Origin: Ditylenchus dipsaci
Lineage: Eukaryota > Nematoda > Chromadorea > Rhabditida > Anguinidae
Assembly (NCBI GenBank): GCA_004194705.1
Contig: SADC01001297.1
Span: 124,001 to 188,000 of the forward strand
Length of the DNA stretch: 64,000 nucleotides
Reading direction: 5' to 3'
Position numbers and translations under genes: made by a program. The notes below the pieces were generated by a model, which was not told the DNA's origin, made no database searches, and was given only the letters and a program-made list of their open reading frames with translations. This document shows, piece by piece, positions 32,969 through 44,619 of the stretch (positions within the stretch are counted from its first letter, which is position 1; each line of letters opens with the position of its first letter).

Positions 32969-35923
32969 TCATGCCTGCCTAAAACACTCCAGAATGGTCG
33001 GCTGACGCATCTTCTTTTGACGGATCTCCTGCATTTCGTCCTCCAGTTTGTCGCACACCTGCATCACGCTGAGCTTTCCACTCTCCTGCTGCATGAATTT
33101 ACGAACGGTACTCATCGCGCGCTCGGCCTCCTTGAACGAAACTTCTTTCTCCTCGACAATTAGGTCTTCCTCATCTATGTCTGAATCCTCTTGACGCATC
33201 ACTTCGTCAGCAATCTCCTGTAGTGTTAGTGTTCCTCCAGTGGCAAGTCGCTCATCAGCTTCGAGAAAGTCGGACAGATCGATCTCTTCAGCTTCATTCA
33301 TTCTTTCCCCCACAGGCAAAGCTCGCAGAGCTCGAGTAGCTCATTGTCCTCTCGTTCAGGCCGGATATCCGATACGAAGCTTCATTATGCATCCTTCTCA
33401 TTCTTAGGACAAACCTCTTCGACGAACTTGGCCTTTACAAAACAATTTTTGACTGTCGACTGGCTGACGCGATCCCAAGCATTTCGGAGGAGGTGCAGAG
33501 AATCCAGCAGATCGAATTTGAAGTCCTTTCCTTTTTCCATAGCATTGAGTCGGCGGCGCAGCAGGAGCTTATTGTAGTGACTAGGGTTGTCGGGTACCCG
33601 GAATTTCCGGGCACCCGAACCGAGAACCGAACCGGAACCGAAATTTTCGGGTACCCGAACCGAACCGATACCCGAAACCGAAACTTTCGGGTACCCGAAC
33701 CGAACCGATACCCGAAACCCGAAACTTTCGGGTACCCGAACCGAACCGGAACCGAAATTTTCGGGTACCCGAACCGATATCCGAAAAAATCGAATTTACA
33801 GAATAAGGCTTCCTGCATACAGGCGGTCAACTATGAAGTCGGTTACCTCACTTTTCAACACTCTTACAAACGATATCTGGAAGGACAATACTTTTTCTGG
33901 CGCAAATGTTTCTTTTGCGTAATTAGATTAAAAATGTTCACCTTTTTTTTCAAAAAGTTTTACACCATAATGTAGCCCTGAGATTATGGTTTCCAGTGTT
34001 AGGAATTTCGAATTTCTCATCCTCGTCCTTGAACTTCGTATCAAAAATTTTCGGGACCGTACTTCGTACTCGTCCTTGTACCAATTTTTCAAATCGCTCG
34101 TACTCGTAGTACTTCTCTTTCTTTTCGCTCGAACTCGTCTTCGTCCTCGCAGTACGAGGCTAAAATTGACTCGTACTCGTCTTCGTCCTCATTTTTTTCT
34201 CATCCTTTGTGTTTTCACTCGTACTTTGCTCGTACTTCATACTTAAAAGCCAAAAAGTAAGTTTTTAAAAAAATTACATATACTTGCTTGAAGCTAGTAT
34301 ATCTTGTTGTTAAATTATAACAGAACACGATTTCTTCAAAGTAATTTCAAGATTTGACTTTTCATTAAAAAAAAACTACAAAATAGGTACACTGCAATTT
34401 TTCTCGCCGATTGTGAAGTGAGATCAGTGTTTTCAAAAATCACAGTCACACCTCACACCAGAAAATCACAGTGAACCTCCAATCACACTAAAATCACACT
34501 CCCACTTGATGTAAGGGTAAATCGATTATTAATACGGTCCAGGTTGACACAATCAAACAAATTGTTGTAAATCTTTGATCCCACTGTTTGAAATCGTGTC
34601 TCCGACTTTCGGATACCCGAACCGATACCCGAAACCCGATATTTTCGGGTACCCGGACCGAACCGATACCCGAAACCCGAAATTTTCGGGTACCTGGACC
34701 GAACCGATACCCGAAACCCGAAATTTCCGGGTACCCGGACCGAACCGATACCCGAAACCCGGAAGAAACCGGGTTTCGGTTCCAATTACCCGAAAACGGG
34801 TACCCGAACCGACAACCTAGTAGTGACGCTTCAGATTTTCAATGATTCCTTGATCCATAGGCTAAAAGCAGAAGACCTTAAGCTGAAACTTTTTATAAGA
34901 AGCTTACCTGCGACTTTGCTGTTGTGTTAGGTGGAAAAAAAGCCAGCTGAATATTGTCCAGTTTGAGGTCAGAAGGATGCCCTGCGAAGTTGTCCAAAAA
35001 GAGTAGCACTTTGCGTCTCTGCTGGCTGAGTCGTCCGTCCCACTCCCGTAGCATCTCCTCGAAGAGATCGGCCGTCATCCATGCCTTTGAGTTCGCTTTG
35101 TACTTGAGCGGAATCTCCTTGTTTTTAAAACACGAGGCTTCTTAGACTTGCCAATCGCCAAAAGAGGGAATTTCTCTGTGCCGCTCATATTCGCGCCGAC
35201 CAGAAGAGTGATTCTAAAGCGACGTGTTTATGTTTAGTCATTCACCCGAACTTCCTACCTCTGCTTGCTCTTCTTACCACCAGTGCACCGCTCACCTCGG
35301 AAGGCCATCGTCTTGTGCGGAAGGAGCTGCCAAAAAAGCCAGTCTCGTCTAGGTTGAAGACGTCGTCTGCGGAGAACTTCTCGAGCAAGGCTTCAATACC
35401 GATTGTTGCCACTCTAGTAGAGATCGCATGTTGACTGCTCCTGCTTCGCCCTGCACTGTTTTGAACGTGATGCCGTAGCGCGCCTCGAACTTCTCTAGCC
35501 AACCTTCGCTCGCCGTGAAACCAGTGATGCCATCAGTTCGGCCAGCGTGAGTGCCTTCTCCTAAACAAACAACGAAATCACGTGAACAAAAAATTGCAAA
35601 TCTCACCTTCATGAGATCACCACTGATGGAAGATTCTCTCCTCTTGCTTGCTTCGACCACTTGATTAGCGCCTCGTCGAGCATCGGGTTGTTAGCTTGCG
35701 TCAGTTTCTTGCGCTTCATCGGAACTCCTTCTTCGACGGCAGCTTCAAACGCCTCCTTGTTGCTGAGAATGCTCTGAACGGCTGTCCTCTTGACTTCAAA
35801 GCCCCACTTCATAGTGAAATCCCTGGCCAACTTCGTCTGATTGCTTTCCCTCTTTGCGGCTTCGATGATCGCTTGCTTCTGCTCCAGCGTGATATCGGTT
35901 CGCTTGCGCTTTTCAGAGTTCAT
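32969..35923 (-). pseudogene. Tigger-family (CENP-B/jerky-like) transposase, frameshifted and interrupted
   Basis: Blocks in transcript order: 35923-35607, 35560-35259, 35213-34908 and from 34861 to the stop at 32969, the last split by the hAT insertion 33582-34819. N-terminal psq-type helix-turn-helix (ITLEQKQAIIEAAKRESNQ), then a CENP-B-like helix region (ASEGWLEKFEARYGI). DDE core: NLDETGFF, LLFLDNFAGHPSD, AFFPPNTTAKSQ, PMDQGIIENLKRHY. Acidic C-terminus (TLTLQEIADEV, SDIDEEDLIVEEKE). At least five single-base frame changes (for example near 35625, 35530, 35430, 35320 and 35125). Cut-and-paste transposase by family. In this sequence it cannot be translated intact, whether from decay, consensus error or both. 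Confidence 0.88.
33582..34819. mobile_element. hAT-like element with GGGTACCC palindrome arms, copy 2
   Basis: Ends TAGGGTTGTCGG and CCGACAACCTA, flanked by a perfect 8-bp duplication GTAGTGAC (33574-33581, 34820-34827). It interrupts the transposase exon between histidine-tyrosine (RHY) and NKLLLRRR. Both ends hold TTCGGGTACCCGAA arrays. The interior is shared with 14481-15436. Confidence 0.9.
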
Positions 35924-36522
35924 TTCTTAAAATGGGTGAATTGTCAAGTGCCGTAATAGAGAGGTTTTCGAAAAATCAATGTGCCATAGTAGTCTTTTAA
36001 AATGATGGGAACGGAGAAAAGTGCCATAGTAAGGAGAGTGCCATAGTAGAGGGGTGCCATAGTAGGGAGAGTTGACTGTACATCAATTTATAGATTTCCT
36101 TATTTCTTGTGGCCTTCCTCTTCTTCCTGCCGCAGAAATGGAAACTTGGCTAGATGATGCTGCTCTCAAGTAATCTTTTCGATGATCCAACGCTGAAAAA
36201 AGTCACATCAAGAGCTTAAACGTTGTTTTCCCGCAGCAGACGGAGACAAAAAATTAAAATTTGAGGCATCCTTGATTCAGTCGCTCTAGAATTTCAAAAT
36301 CAAGAAAAGCGACCAATTAAAATTTTGCGTCATGCAGCAAAAACCTCACAGTTCTCAGTTAGCACATTATCAGTTAGCGTGAAGTGTTCCAACTATTCGA
36401 ATTCTTGCACTGACTGGTTTCTTTTGCCTTAAGACATGGTCTTGCAATATTTACCGTCATTCGTACATTCGATAAAAGCACGGTTTATAAGCAGGGTGGT
36501 CAGTCGTGCTATTTTGAGAAAC

Positions 36523-37712
36523 TTCATTAAGTTCGGATTAAAATCCCGATTTTCGATTGTCGAAAATCAGGACCCTTCGTAGGTTTCACATATTTTTTGT
36601 TCAAAGTCTGGTTTTAACCCTAAGTCCTGATTTGAGATTTTGCACCTGGCCGCTCTGTTACAATTTTCAACTGCCTTATGTGTAACATAAACTCTTTTCA
36701 CAATGTTTATATAAATTTGTGTATGTTTTGTTCATGATATAGTCTTTGCTCTTATGCTTTATCTTAAATTTAACTCTATCACTGAATACAGTGATAGACC
36801 AACGAGAAGTGTCGCCCGCCAATTAAAATTTTTGTCATACCACTGCGCGCAAAACCCATGGTTCTTTAAGTTTTAAAGGGGCATGTCCACGCCCGTCATT
36901 TTCAATTTCAAATGTTTGAATTCCCGCGCACCACCTTTTCGTATGAAGACAAAACAAATTTGATTTTTCTTTTCATTTCAAATATTTTTCTGGTTTTCGT
37001 TTCTTCGTCGTCCCACTATTTGTGGTCTGATATTTTTTGTGACATTTATCGTCCAGTGTAGCGATAGCCAATCGTGATTCATGGATATAATTTAACACCT
37101 TTTTTCACCTTCTCACCTTTTTCGTACTGACCATTTATATTTCCTAGTTACTTGCTGATTCGCTGCGAAAACTATCTCGATCAAAAGAAATATGTCGGAA
37201 AGTGGAGACCAGACGAAAACTGAAAAGGACGGGCGTGGGCATGCCCCTTTAAAACTTAAAGAACCATGGGTTTTGCGCGCAGTGGTATGACAAAATTTTA
37301 ATTGGCGGGCGACACTTCTCGTTGGTCTATCACTGTATTCAGTGATAGAGTTAAATTTAAGATAAAGCATAAGAGCAAAGACTATATCATGAACAAAACA
37401 TACACAAATTTATATAAACATTGTGAAAAGAGTTTATGTTACACATAAGGCAGTTGAAAATTGTAACAGAGCGGCCAGGTGCAAAATCTCAAATCAGGAC
37501 TTAGGGTTAAAACCAGACTTTGAACAAAAAATATGTGAAACCTACGAAGGGTTCTGATTTTCGACAATCGAAAATCGGGATTTTAATCCGAACTTAATAG
37601 AAAAGTCATCATAAGAAAAATCAAATTTGTTTTGTCTTCATACGAAAAGGTGGTGCCCGGGAATTCAAACATTTGAAATTGAAAATGACAGGCGTGGGCA
37701 TGCCCCTTTAAA
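36523..37712. repeat. Interlocked long inverted repeats
   Basis: Segment X (36523-36905) returns inverted at about 37218-37598 with very few changes. Segment Y (36873-36985, starting TTTTAAAGGGGCATGTCC) returns inverted at 37608-37712. The order is X-Y-spacer-X'-Y', so the two pairs overlap instead of nesting. No coding sequence. Confidence 0.85.
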
Positions 37713-38281
37713 GAGGGGTACACTTCATATACGCATCGCCTTAGGTCACAGGTTCGACTACCACTAGGTGCATACCCTTTTTCAATTCCTTTCATTTACA
37801 AGTTTAGTGTCAAGATGTTCCTCACACTCTTGGCTAACCAACAAGATCATCAGCGCAGGCTTTCACACATACTGGAGCTTTTATTCAAGCTAAAATAGGC
37901 TGAATTTCGAAAACCGATCGTTTTTCGGGTTTTTCTTTCCGAGAATTTTTCGGTAGTATCCTGGAACTGACTTTTTGTCACAATTTTAATTTACATACTC
38001 ATTTGCAACTTTACACTCAAATGTATATTCGCTTTTCGGCTTTTTTCCTCGGTATTTGGTTGTGAATGATCTTGTAAATTAAAATTGTAAAAGAAGCAGT
38101 TCCTAAATAATACCGAAATCCTACCCCTCAATAGTACTTATTTCTTCCCGGGTCAAACCTTCGCTAGCTACCTTGCTTTTATGAAGTGGTTTTGGTTTGT
38201 TAAAATTTCCATCTGGTTCCCATGAAATTCGGACTCTAGAAAGTTAATGTAGAAGTAGAAAGTAAAAGTAAATAAATAAAA
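37713..38281. other. tRNA-like fragment, otherwise no gene
   Basis: A B-box-like AGGTTCGACTACC at about 37750 follows CGCATCGCCTTAGGTC. A related inverse fragment (GCGATGCGTATA) lies near 38745. No full cloverleaf. Confidence 0.4.
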
Positions 38282-38580
38282 TGGCTAGGGGAAACTTGCC
38301 AAAAACGAAATTTGCCAAACGTATGTTTTGCCAAAACGAAATTTGCCAAATCGAATTTTGCCATATCGAAATTTGCCAAACGTAGGTTTTGCCTAAAACG
38401 AAATTTGCCTACCGTTGAATGGCTACAACGTATATATTTTCATTTAAATTCATTTGAATTTCGTTTTCGGCAAAACCTGCGTTTGGCAGATTTCGATTTG
38501 GCAAATTTCGTTTCGGCAAATTTCATTTGGCAAATTTCGTTTCGACTAATTTCGTTTTTGGCAAGTTTCCCCTAGCCGTC
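38282..38580. repeat. Foldback minisatellite TTTGCCAAAACGAAA
   Basis: Ends GGCTAGGGGAAACTTGCC and its inverse. The left half is (TTTGCCAAA-CGAAA)n and the right half its complement, with an AT-rich spacer in the middle. Confidence 0.8.
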
Positions 38581-38877
38581 ATTTGCTCAAAATCACAAAA
38601 TTAAGGCAGTTGCTGACCGCAAAGTAGCGCTGGAAATGGTTGCAATCAATCGCTCAATGATTTTTGGCCCTAAAAGTTAAAAAAACTCACTGTAAAAGTA
38701 AATTAAAAACACTCCTAGAGGGACTTGAACTTTCGACAACAGGCGATGCGTATATAAAGTTACCCCATTATTATACAGTGATAGAATCCGCACTATATCG
38801 AGGTCGCACTATCGAGACTTTTAAAGACGTTTGACCAATGCCATCGGACTCAAGGCCGCTCTATATCGGACACGGAC

Positions 38878-39035
38878 GAAACATCCCTACAGGCCAAAAC
38901 GCCTCAATCAATAAAGGGGGACAAAACGCCCCAAATCAAGAAAAAGGGACAAAACGCCCGAAATTGACAAAAAGGGACGAAACAACCCAGATCGAGAAAA
39001 GAGGATGAAACGTCCCAAATCAATAAGGTGGAGGA
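38878..39035. repeat. Minisatellite of about 28 bp, GGGACAAAACGCCCC
   Basis: Five to six degenerate units, GGGACAAAACGCCCCAAAT plus CAAGAAAAA-type spacer. Confidence 0.75.
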
Positions 39036-39327
39036 TAGGCTAGAGTTGGTGGAGCGGACTCTATGACAGCTTTTTCAACTTTTTTCTGTTGGTCGAGAAC
39101 TTTTTTGATGGTGATTAATTATGAAAATACTTTAATAATGAGTATACCATGTGTACCTTAAATAAAAGCGACAGTTACCTAGTATTGCTTCGTAGTACTA
39201 CTCGTTTGAGTATTCCATTGTGTACAGTATTATATATCTATCATGATATTTCAGACCGAACACATTTTTTACACCGAGTAATTATACAGAATAAGTCCTT
39301 ATAAGAAAGTTGGACCTTGGTATAGAA

Positions 39328-39545
39328 TACCTCCCCCCCCCAAATTTTTACTTCTAAAACTTAAGTAAAGACCACCCAAATATATGTCCCAGGCCCGGAA
39401 AATGTGCGTAAACTATTTATTAGTCACAACTTCCGTACGCTGGCCTACCCCAAGCCTAAGGCTAAGCCTAAACTTGTCGTTTGCAAGGGTAGTTACAGCG
39501 ATTTTGAAAAGGTCCGATTTGGGGGGGCATCCCCCTTTACTATAG
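39328..39545. mobile_element. Diverged F2-type element
   Basis: Core matches the F2 copies at 14725 and 53779: CCCAAATATATGTCCCAG, CACAACTTCCGTACGCTGG, TTTGCAAGGGTAGTTACAGC. The ends are CTCCCCCCCCC and GGGGGGGCATCC, not CTAGTAGCG. A short (CTGT)n tract follows at about 39557-39578. Confidence 0.6.
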
Positions 39546-39844
39546 CGCTGGATTCTGTGTGTCTGTCTGTCTGTCTGTACGTCACAAAAAATGTTTAGGT
39601 ATGTTCCGCTTATCGTAACCAGAATCTGATTACACCATTCGATTCCTCGTGGTCGGTTTCCTTCTTGAAAAACTTCCAAAAGTTAGGATCGGTCGCGTGA
39701 AAAAAAGTTATGGCCACTTGAAAGTTGCCGAAAACCATAGGGGGACCAAGGCATTTTTGGGTCAATTTTCGATTACCTTGGGGACCAAGGCATGCAAAAT
39801 GGTTCGAATCCTGGTGGTAGCATGCATTATTATTTTGTCTCGAA

Positions 39845-40205
39845 AGGATTAGTTAGTGTTGTGTATGGTTAGTAAATGGCCTGGTAGTGTAGTTAGGTGG
39901 CTTCGCAGGGTATGTAGGTGGCCTGGTAAGGTATGAAGGTGGCCTGGTAGGTTACCTAGGTGGCCAGCTGGGGTAGGAAGATTCATAGTAGGGTATGTAG
40001 GTTGCCTGGTAGGGTATGTAGGAGGGCAGGTAGGGTACGTTGTGGCCTGGTAGGGTAGTGAAGTGGCCTGGTAGGGTGGCTAAGTGGTCTGGTAGGGTAC
40101 GTAGGTGGCCGGGTAGGGTACCTCGGTGGCCTGATAGGGTACCTAGGTGGCCAGGCGGGGTAGGTTGATTCCCAGCAGGGTATGTAGGTTGCCTGATAGG
40201 ACACC
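39845..40205. repeat. Minisatellite A, GGTGGCCTGGTAGGGTA
   Basis: About 18-24 bp units (TAGGTGGCCTGGTAGGGTA and variants). Long open frames here are translations of the repeat. Confidence 0.8.
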
Positions 40206-41050
40206 GTGGACACCACGTATGCACACCAGAACCACCAATATGGGACCCAAACCACGTACACACACTTAAACCGGCAATATCGGGCCTAAACAACCTAGAC
40301 ACACCCAAACCAATAATATCGGCGCCAAACCACCAGGAAGAGGCCCAAACCACGTGGGCTCACCCAAACCACCAATACCGGTCCCAAACCACCAATATCG
40401 GGTCCAAACCACCAGGAAGAGTCTCAAACCACGTAGGCTCACCCAAACCACTATAGCGTGCCGAAACCACGAATATAGGGCCCAAACACCAATACCGGCC
40501 CGAACCACAGTAGCGGGCCCAAACCACCAATATCGGGCGCAAACCACCAATACCGGCCCAAAACCACCAATATCGGGTCCAAACCACCAGGAAGAGTCTC
40601 AAACCACGTAGGCTCACCCAAACCACCAATGTCGGCCCCAAACCACCAATATGGGACCAAAGCACCAATACCGGGCATGAACCACGGATATGGGGCCTAA
40701 ACCACGTGGGCTCACCCAAACTACCAATATCGGGCCCAAAGCACCAATACCGGGCCAAAGCAACAATATCGGAAATAAACCACCGGGAAAAAGTTTAAAC
40801 CACTACCAGGATGGGTCCTGAACCACGTGGGCACACTCAAATCACTAATATCGGCGCCAGACCACCAGGATGGGCTCGAACCACGTGGGCAATCCGGAAC
40901 CACCAGGATGGGCTGAAACCACGTGGGCACACCCGAACCATCAGGATATGCTTCAAACCACCAGAATGGGGCCGAAAGCACGTGGGTACACCTGAACCAT
41001 CGGGACGAGGCCCGAACCAGGTGAGTTGTGCGCACTCGAACAACCAGGAT
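40206..41050. repeat. Minisatellite B, AACCACCAATATCGGGCCCA
   Basis: About 22-24 bp units with an AACCACGTGGGCTCACCC higher-order variant. It resumes in the same orientation at 42125-42720. No gene. Confidence 0.85.
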
Positions 41051-41060
41051 GGGTACATGT

Positions 41061-42120
41061 CAATTTTCCGCCGACCAATTTTCCGCGGACAATTTTCCGC
41101 GGACAATTTTCCGCCGACCAATTTTCCGCCGACCAATTTTCCGCCGACAAATTTTCCGCCGACCAATTTTCCGCCGACCAATTTTCCGCCGCCAACCCCT
41201 ATATATATTTCGCTATATAGAATTTGGCTATCTATTTTTTACCTGTTTTATCATGTTTTGGTCACTGGAGCTGGGCAAAAATAGTCTCTAAATGCATTTC
41301 TGTTCAAGAGTCTTGCTCGGAATTATGTCTAAGGTAAGTGAGTGCGCGCATCTCTAACCAACCAAGCCCCCTGCGCCCCTTCGGGGGCGCAGGGGCTTGG
41401 TTGCTTGGGGTTGAGATGCGCACACCCACATACCTTAGACGCAAATCACTCGAAAGTGACTCTGAATGCATAAAAATGTACGCATACCAGAGTTTATTTA
41501 TGCGGTGGGCCCCAGTCAACAAAACTATGTTCAACATCTTCCTTTTTGTTAGAAATTGGCACCTTTTTAGTCCATTTCCACCCAAATACAGACCTAAATC
41601 CCTTGAAAAATGGTCAAAATGGGTGATTTCGGGTGGTCCAGAAACTCGATTTTTTATTGACCATAACTCAAAAATAATGCCTTTAAGGAAATAACATCAC
41701 ACAAAAATACATTGGAGCATTTTAATTTAATTTACCATCAAGAACTTCGTTGAGCTCCAGTTGGAAGGATCTGCCTCTTCATCATTAGTTTCCACTGCAA
41801 ATTCTGTCAGGAAATTCCTAAATACTTAATTATGACCTTAAACATATTCGAAAGTCCATACTTGATTGAGTTAGGGCAGTAAAATTGAATTAGGGCAGTA
41901 TATTAGGGCAGTAAAAATAACAAGGGAATAGGAGAAAGGGTCATTCACAGAAGAAACTTTAACTTGAAAACAGAAATTGAATTATGGCGGCGGAAAATTG
42001 GTCGGTGGAAAATTGGTCGGCGGAAAATTTGTCGGCGGAAAATTGGTCGGCGGAAAATTTGTCGGCGGAAAATTGTCCGCGGAAAATTGTCCGCGGAAAA
42101 TTGGTCGGCGGAAAATTGAC
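41061..42120. mobile_element. Foldback carrying core D, copy 2
   Basis: The arms are 15-bp arrays CCAATTTTCCGCCGA (41061-41193) and their inverse (41986-42120). Variant CCGCGG units occupy the same second and third positions in both arms. Core D fills about 41250-41690, with the long hairpin at 41327-41440 and an empty site for the GC-rich hAT MITE at about 41460. Confidence 0.85.
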
Positions 42121-42124
42121 CGGT

Positions 42125-42720
42125 ACCGACCAGGATGTTACCTAAACCACGTGGGCTCACCCAAATCAACAATATGGGGCCCGAACCACGTGGGTTCACT
42201 TAAACCACTAATATCGTGCTCAAACCGACCATATCGGGCCCAAACTAAAAATAACGGGCAAAAAACCACCAATATCAGTTTCAAACCATCAATATCGTCT
42301 AAACCACCAGTAAGAGGCACGAACCACGTGGGCTCACAGAAACTAACATTATAGGAGTCAAATTAATGTAGGAACACCCGGATCACTGATATCGCGCCTA
42401 AACCACCAATACCAAGCCTTAACCACCAGGACGGGGCCCAAACTACGTGGGCTCACCCAAAACACGAATATGCGGCCTAAACCACGTGGCCTTACTCAAA
42501 CCACTTATACCGGGCCTCAACCACGTGGGCACACTAGAACCACCAGTATGGGGCCCAAACAACGTGTACACACCTGAACCACCAATATTCAGCTCAAACC
42601 ACTAGGACCACCACCGGGACGATCGGGCACCCACTTGGATACACCCGAAGCACCAGCGGACATAGAACCACGATCGGGTGCCTACTTGGATAAACCCAAC
42701 TACCAGCGGGTACCCGAGCC
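42125..42720. repeat. Minisatellite B, second block
   Basis: Same orientation and unit as 40206-41050, degrading toward 42720 (CACCACCGGGACGATCGGG). Confidence 0.75.
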
Positions 42721-43172
42721 GAAACATCGAACTACCAGCATGTTCTACAACGCACTTTCAACACCCAACGAACAGCGGCATTTGCCGCTGCGGCGCTTCT
42801 AGTTCTATACTACCGCCGAAAGTTGTTTTCTTTTGGCTTATGCGCAGGGAAGAATTAGAACAAACTGAAACTTGTTTCATCAACAACAGAAAGTGTATTG
42901 ACTTTCTGCTTTTTTGCTACTCAAGGGCCTTATGTCGCTTTTTTAAGAATTTAAGGCGTTTCGTCCTCTTTTGTCGTCTTGGGCGTTTATACTTTATATA
43001 AACATACCACATTGTGTATGTACTATTGAAAGTTACTTTAAAATAAACAAAAATGTGAATAGGGTGAATTTTGCCACTCTGTCAGTCCAAGCGATCAAAA
43101 ATCCCTGAAATATGGACTTTTTCCGACACTTAATCCGTAAAACCCTGCCTAAAACAACCTCTTCTACGCGAT
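42721..43172. other. No gene seen
   Basis: Open for 107 codons on the plus strand (42678-43001), but partly from repeat translation and with no recognisable motif. Confidence 0.4.
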
Positions 43173-43625
43173 AGTCAAAAAAAAGTAGGAGTCAGAAATT
43201 GAGGTTACAAGTTTTCTTATACCTGAATAAATAAAGCTACAAAAATTGGGTTTGGAGCAGGTAGGAATTGAACCCACGACATTCCGCACGCTAAGCGGAC
43301 GCTCTACCACTGAGCTACAGCCCCTCATATTATACAAAAATAATTTATTTACCAAATCCCCAATTCCTAAATCTTCGCACATCCACTTTTATGTCGTTGT
43401 ATTATTTCCACAAAGAGCATCAAACATTCACGTGATAATTTTCAGGGACATAAAAGAGGAACATAAAAATAATTCCGCCTCAAGCATAAGCATGCCCCTT
43501 TAAAACTTTTCATCTTTTAAGGGACATACTTTGATGCATACAAGCGAGAAGCAGGGTACCCCAGATGTCGTACACTTCCAGAATAGCGCATCTTTAGCCT
43601 CGCTTTGTGTAACCATCAATGAAAT
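43173..43625 (-). repeat. Inverted segmental duplication, right arm
   Basis: Inverse of 29550-29998. Similarity ends sharply at GTAACCATCAATGAAATT, where the two loci diverge. Confidence 0.9.
43253..43324 (-). tRNA. tRNA-Ala (AGC), second copy
   Basis: Same 72-nt cloverleaf as 29852-29923 on the other strand, in the right arm of the inverted duplication, also followed by a T run. Both copies look intact. Confidence 0.93.
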
Positions 43626-44619
43626 TCATTGTATAGATACCCGCTTATGGTCCGAAACTTTTTTAATTCAATTTTTCAAATCTTTTGTCAGTTTTGACTC
43701 GCCTTTTGCCTGTTCCTTCTAACAGACGGACACACTGGAAGGTGAAGCTAGTAGAAAACCCCTGTTTTATTGCATTTATAACACAATGTCAAAAATAATT
43801 TCTGTAGTTGTAGTCTACTAGAGAGAATACGATACGCTTCGTTATCGATGTTTTTGAAGTTTTAACAAGTAGCATAAAGTCATCATTATCATATTTGGTG
43901 CATAATGAGTCAAAAACAAACTGTTAAAAAAATTTTCTGGTTGTACGGTTTGTCAGATTTTTCTGTTTTTATGAATTTTTTTGCAAATCCGTTTGGAAAT
44001 TTTTTAAAAAATACACTTTTTCTGATTATTCAAATGTATGCCTTATATAAAATTATTATCATTGCTAGTAAAAAAGTTTCAAATCGTAGTCAAGTTTTCA
44101 GTTTTTTATAAATAACGTTTCAAAAGAAGCAAAGAAAAGCATTAGCGGTAGTTTTTTATGCTGGCTGTATCCCACATTTCTTGTCGTTTTCAAGAAGGGA
44201 TTGGTTTGTATAAAAACATTTGTTGTAGGTATCACTTTCTCTTGCTCTTTTTTTCTCGTTCACAATACCTTTTTTGCTCAAAAGTTTACCACTGAACTGT
44301 GTTATTGCATCGATTTTTGTCTTTGAATCGTTTTTGAACTTATTCTATGTCAATTTCTAATGTTTCCTAAATATTTTGTATACTTCTTCAAAATGTAATT
44401 TGTTTCAATGATCACGCTAAAAATCCAATATTCCAAATCTTTATTTTTTTTCCTAACAACTATCCCTGTTTGCAATGTTTACTTCTGAATCTCTTTTTTG
44501 CGATAGTTTTCATTTAAATTTCATTTTCATTTAAAAAATTTAAAAATCTATAAACGTACATGTCTTGTTTCCTTCACAAATATTCTTACCATATTTTCGA
44601 ATTCCCAAGAAATGGGTAG
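43626..44619. other. No gene seen
   Basis: Strongly AT-rich. No exon, tRNA or inverted end found. Confidence 0.4.

Larger units (their letters stand above)
32824..36078 (-). mobile_element. Tigger/pogo DNA transposon, nearly complete
   Basis: Flanked by TA, with at least 27 bp of perfect inverted end starting CAGTCAACTCTCCCTACTAT. GTGCCATAGTAGGGAGAG is repeated near both ends. It contains a broken minus-strand transposase and a 1.24-kb hAT insertion at 33582-34819. Confidence 0.93.

Noticed and set aside
33435..34845. Frames rich in [16 protein letters not shown] peptides
   Set aside because: Translation of the GGGTACCCGAACC palindrome arrays of a hAT element.
38878..39035. CRISPR-like direct repeats
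   Set aside because: Units are degenerate, spacers are not unique and the context is eukaryotic. These are minisatellites.
40206..41200. Several 80-150 codon open frames on both strands through the minisatellites
   Set aside because: They are periodic translations of tandem units in every frame, with no conserved domain and no splice context.
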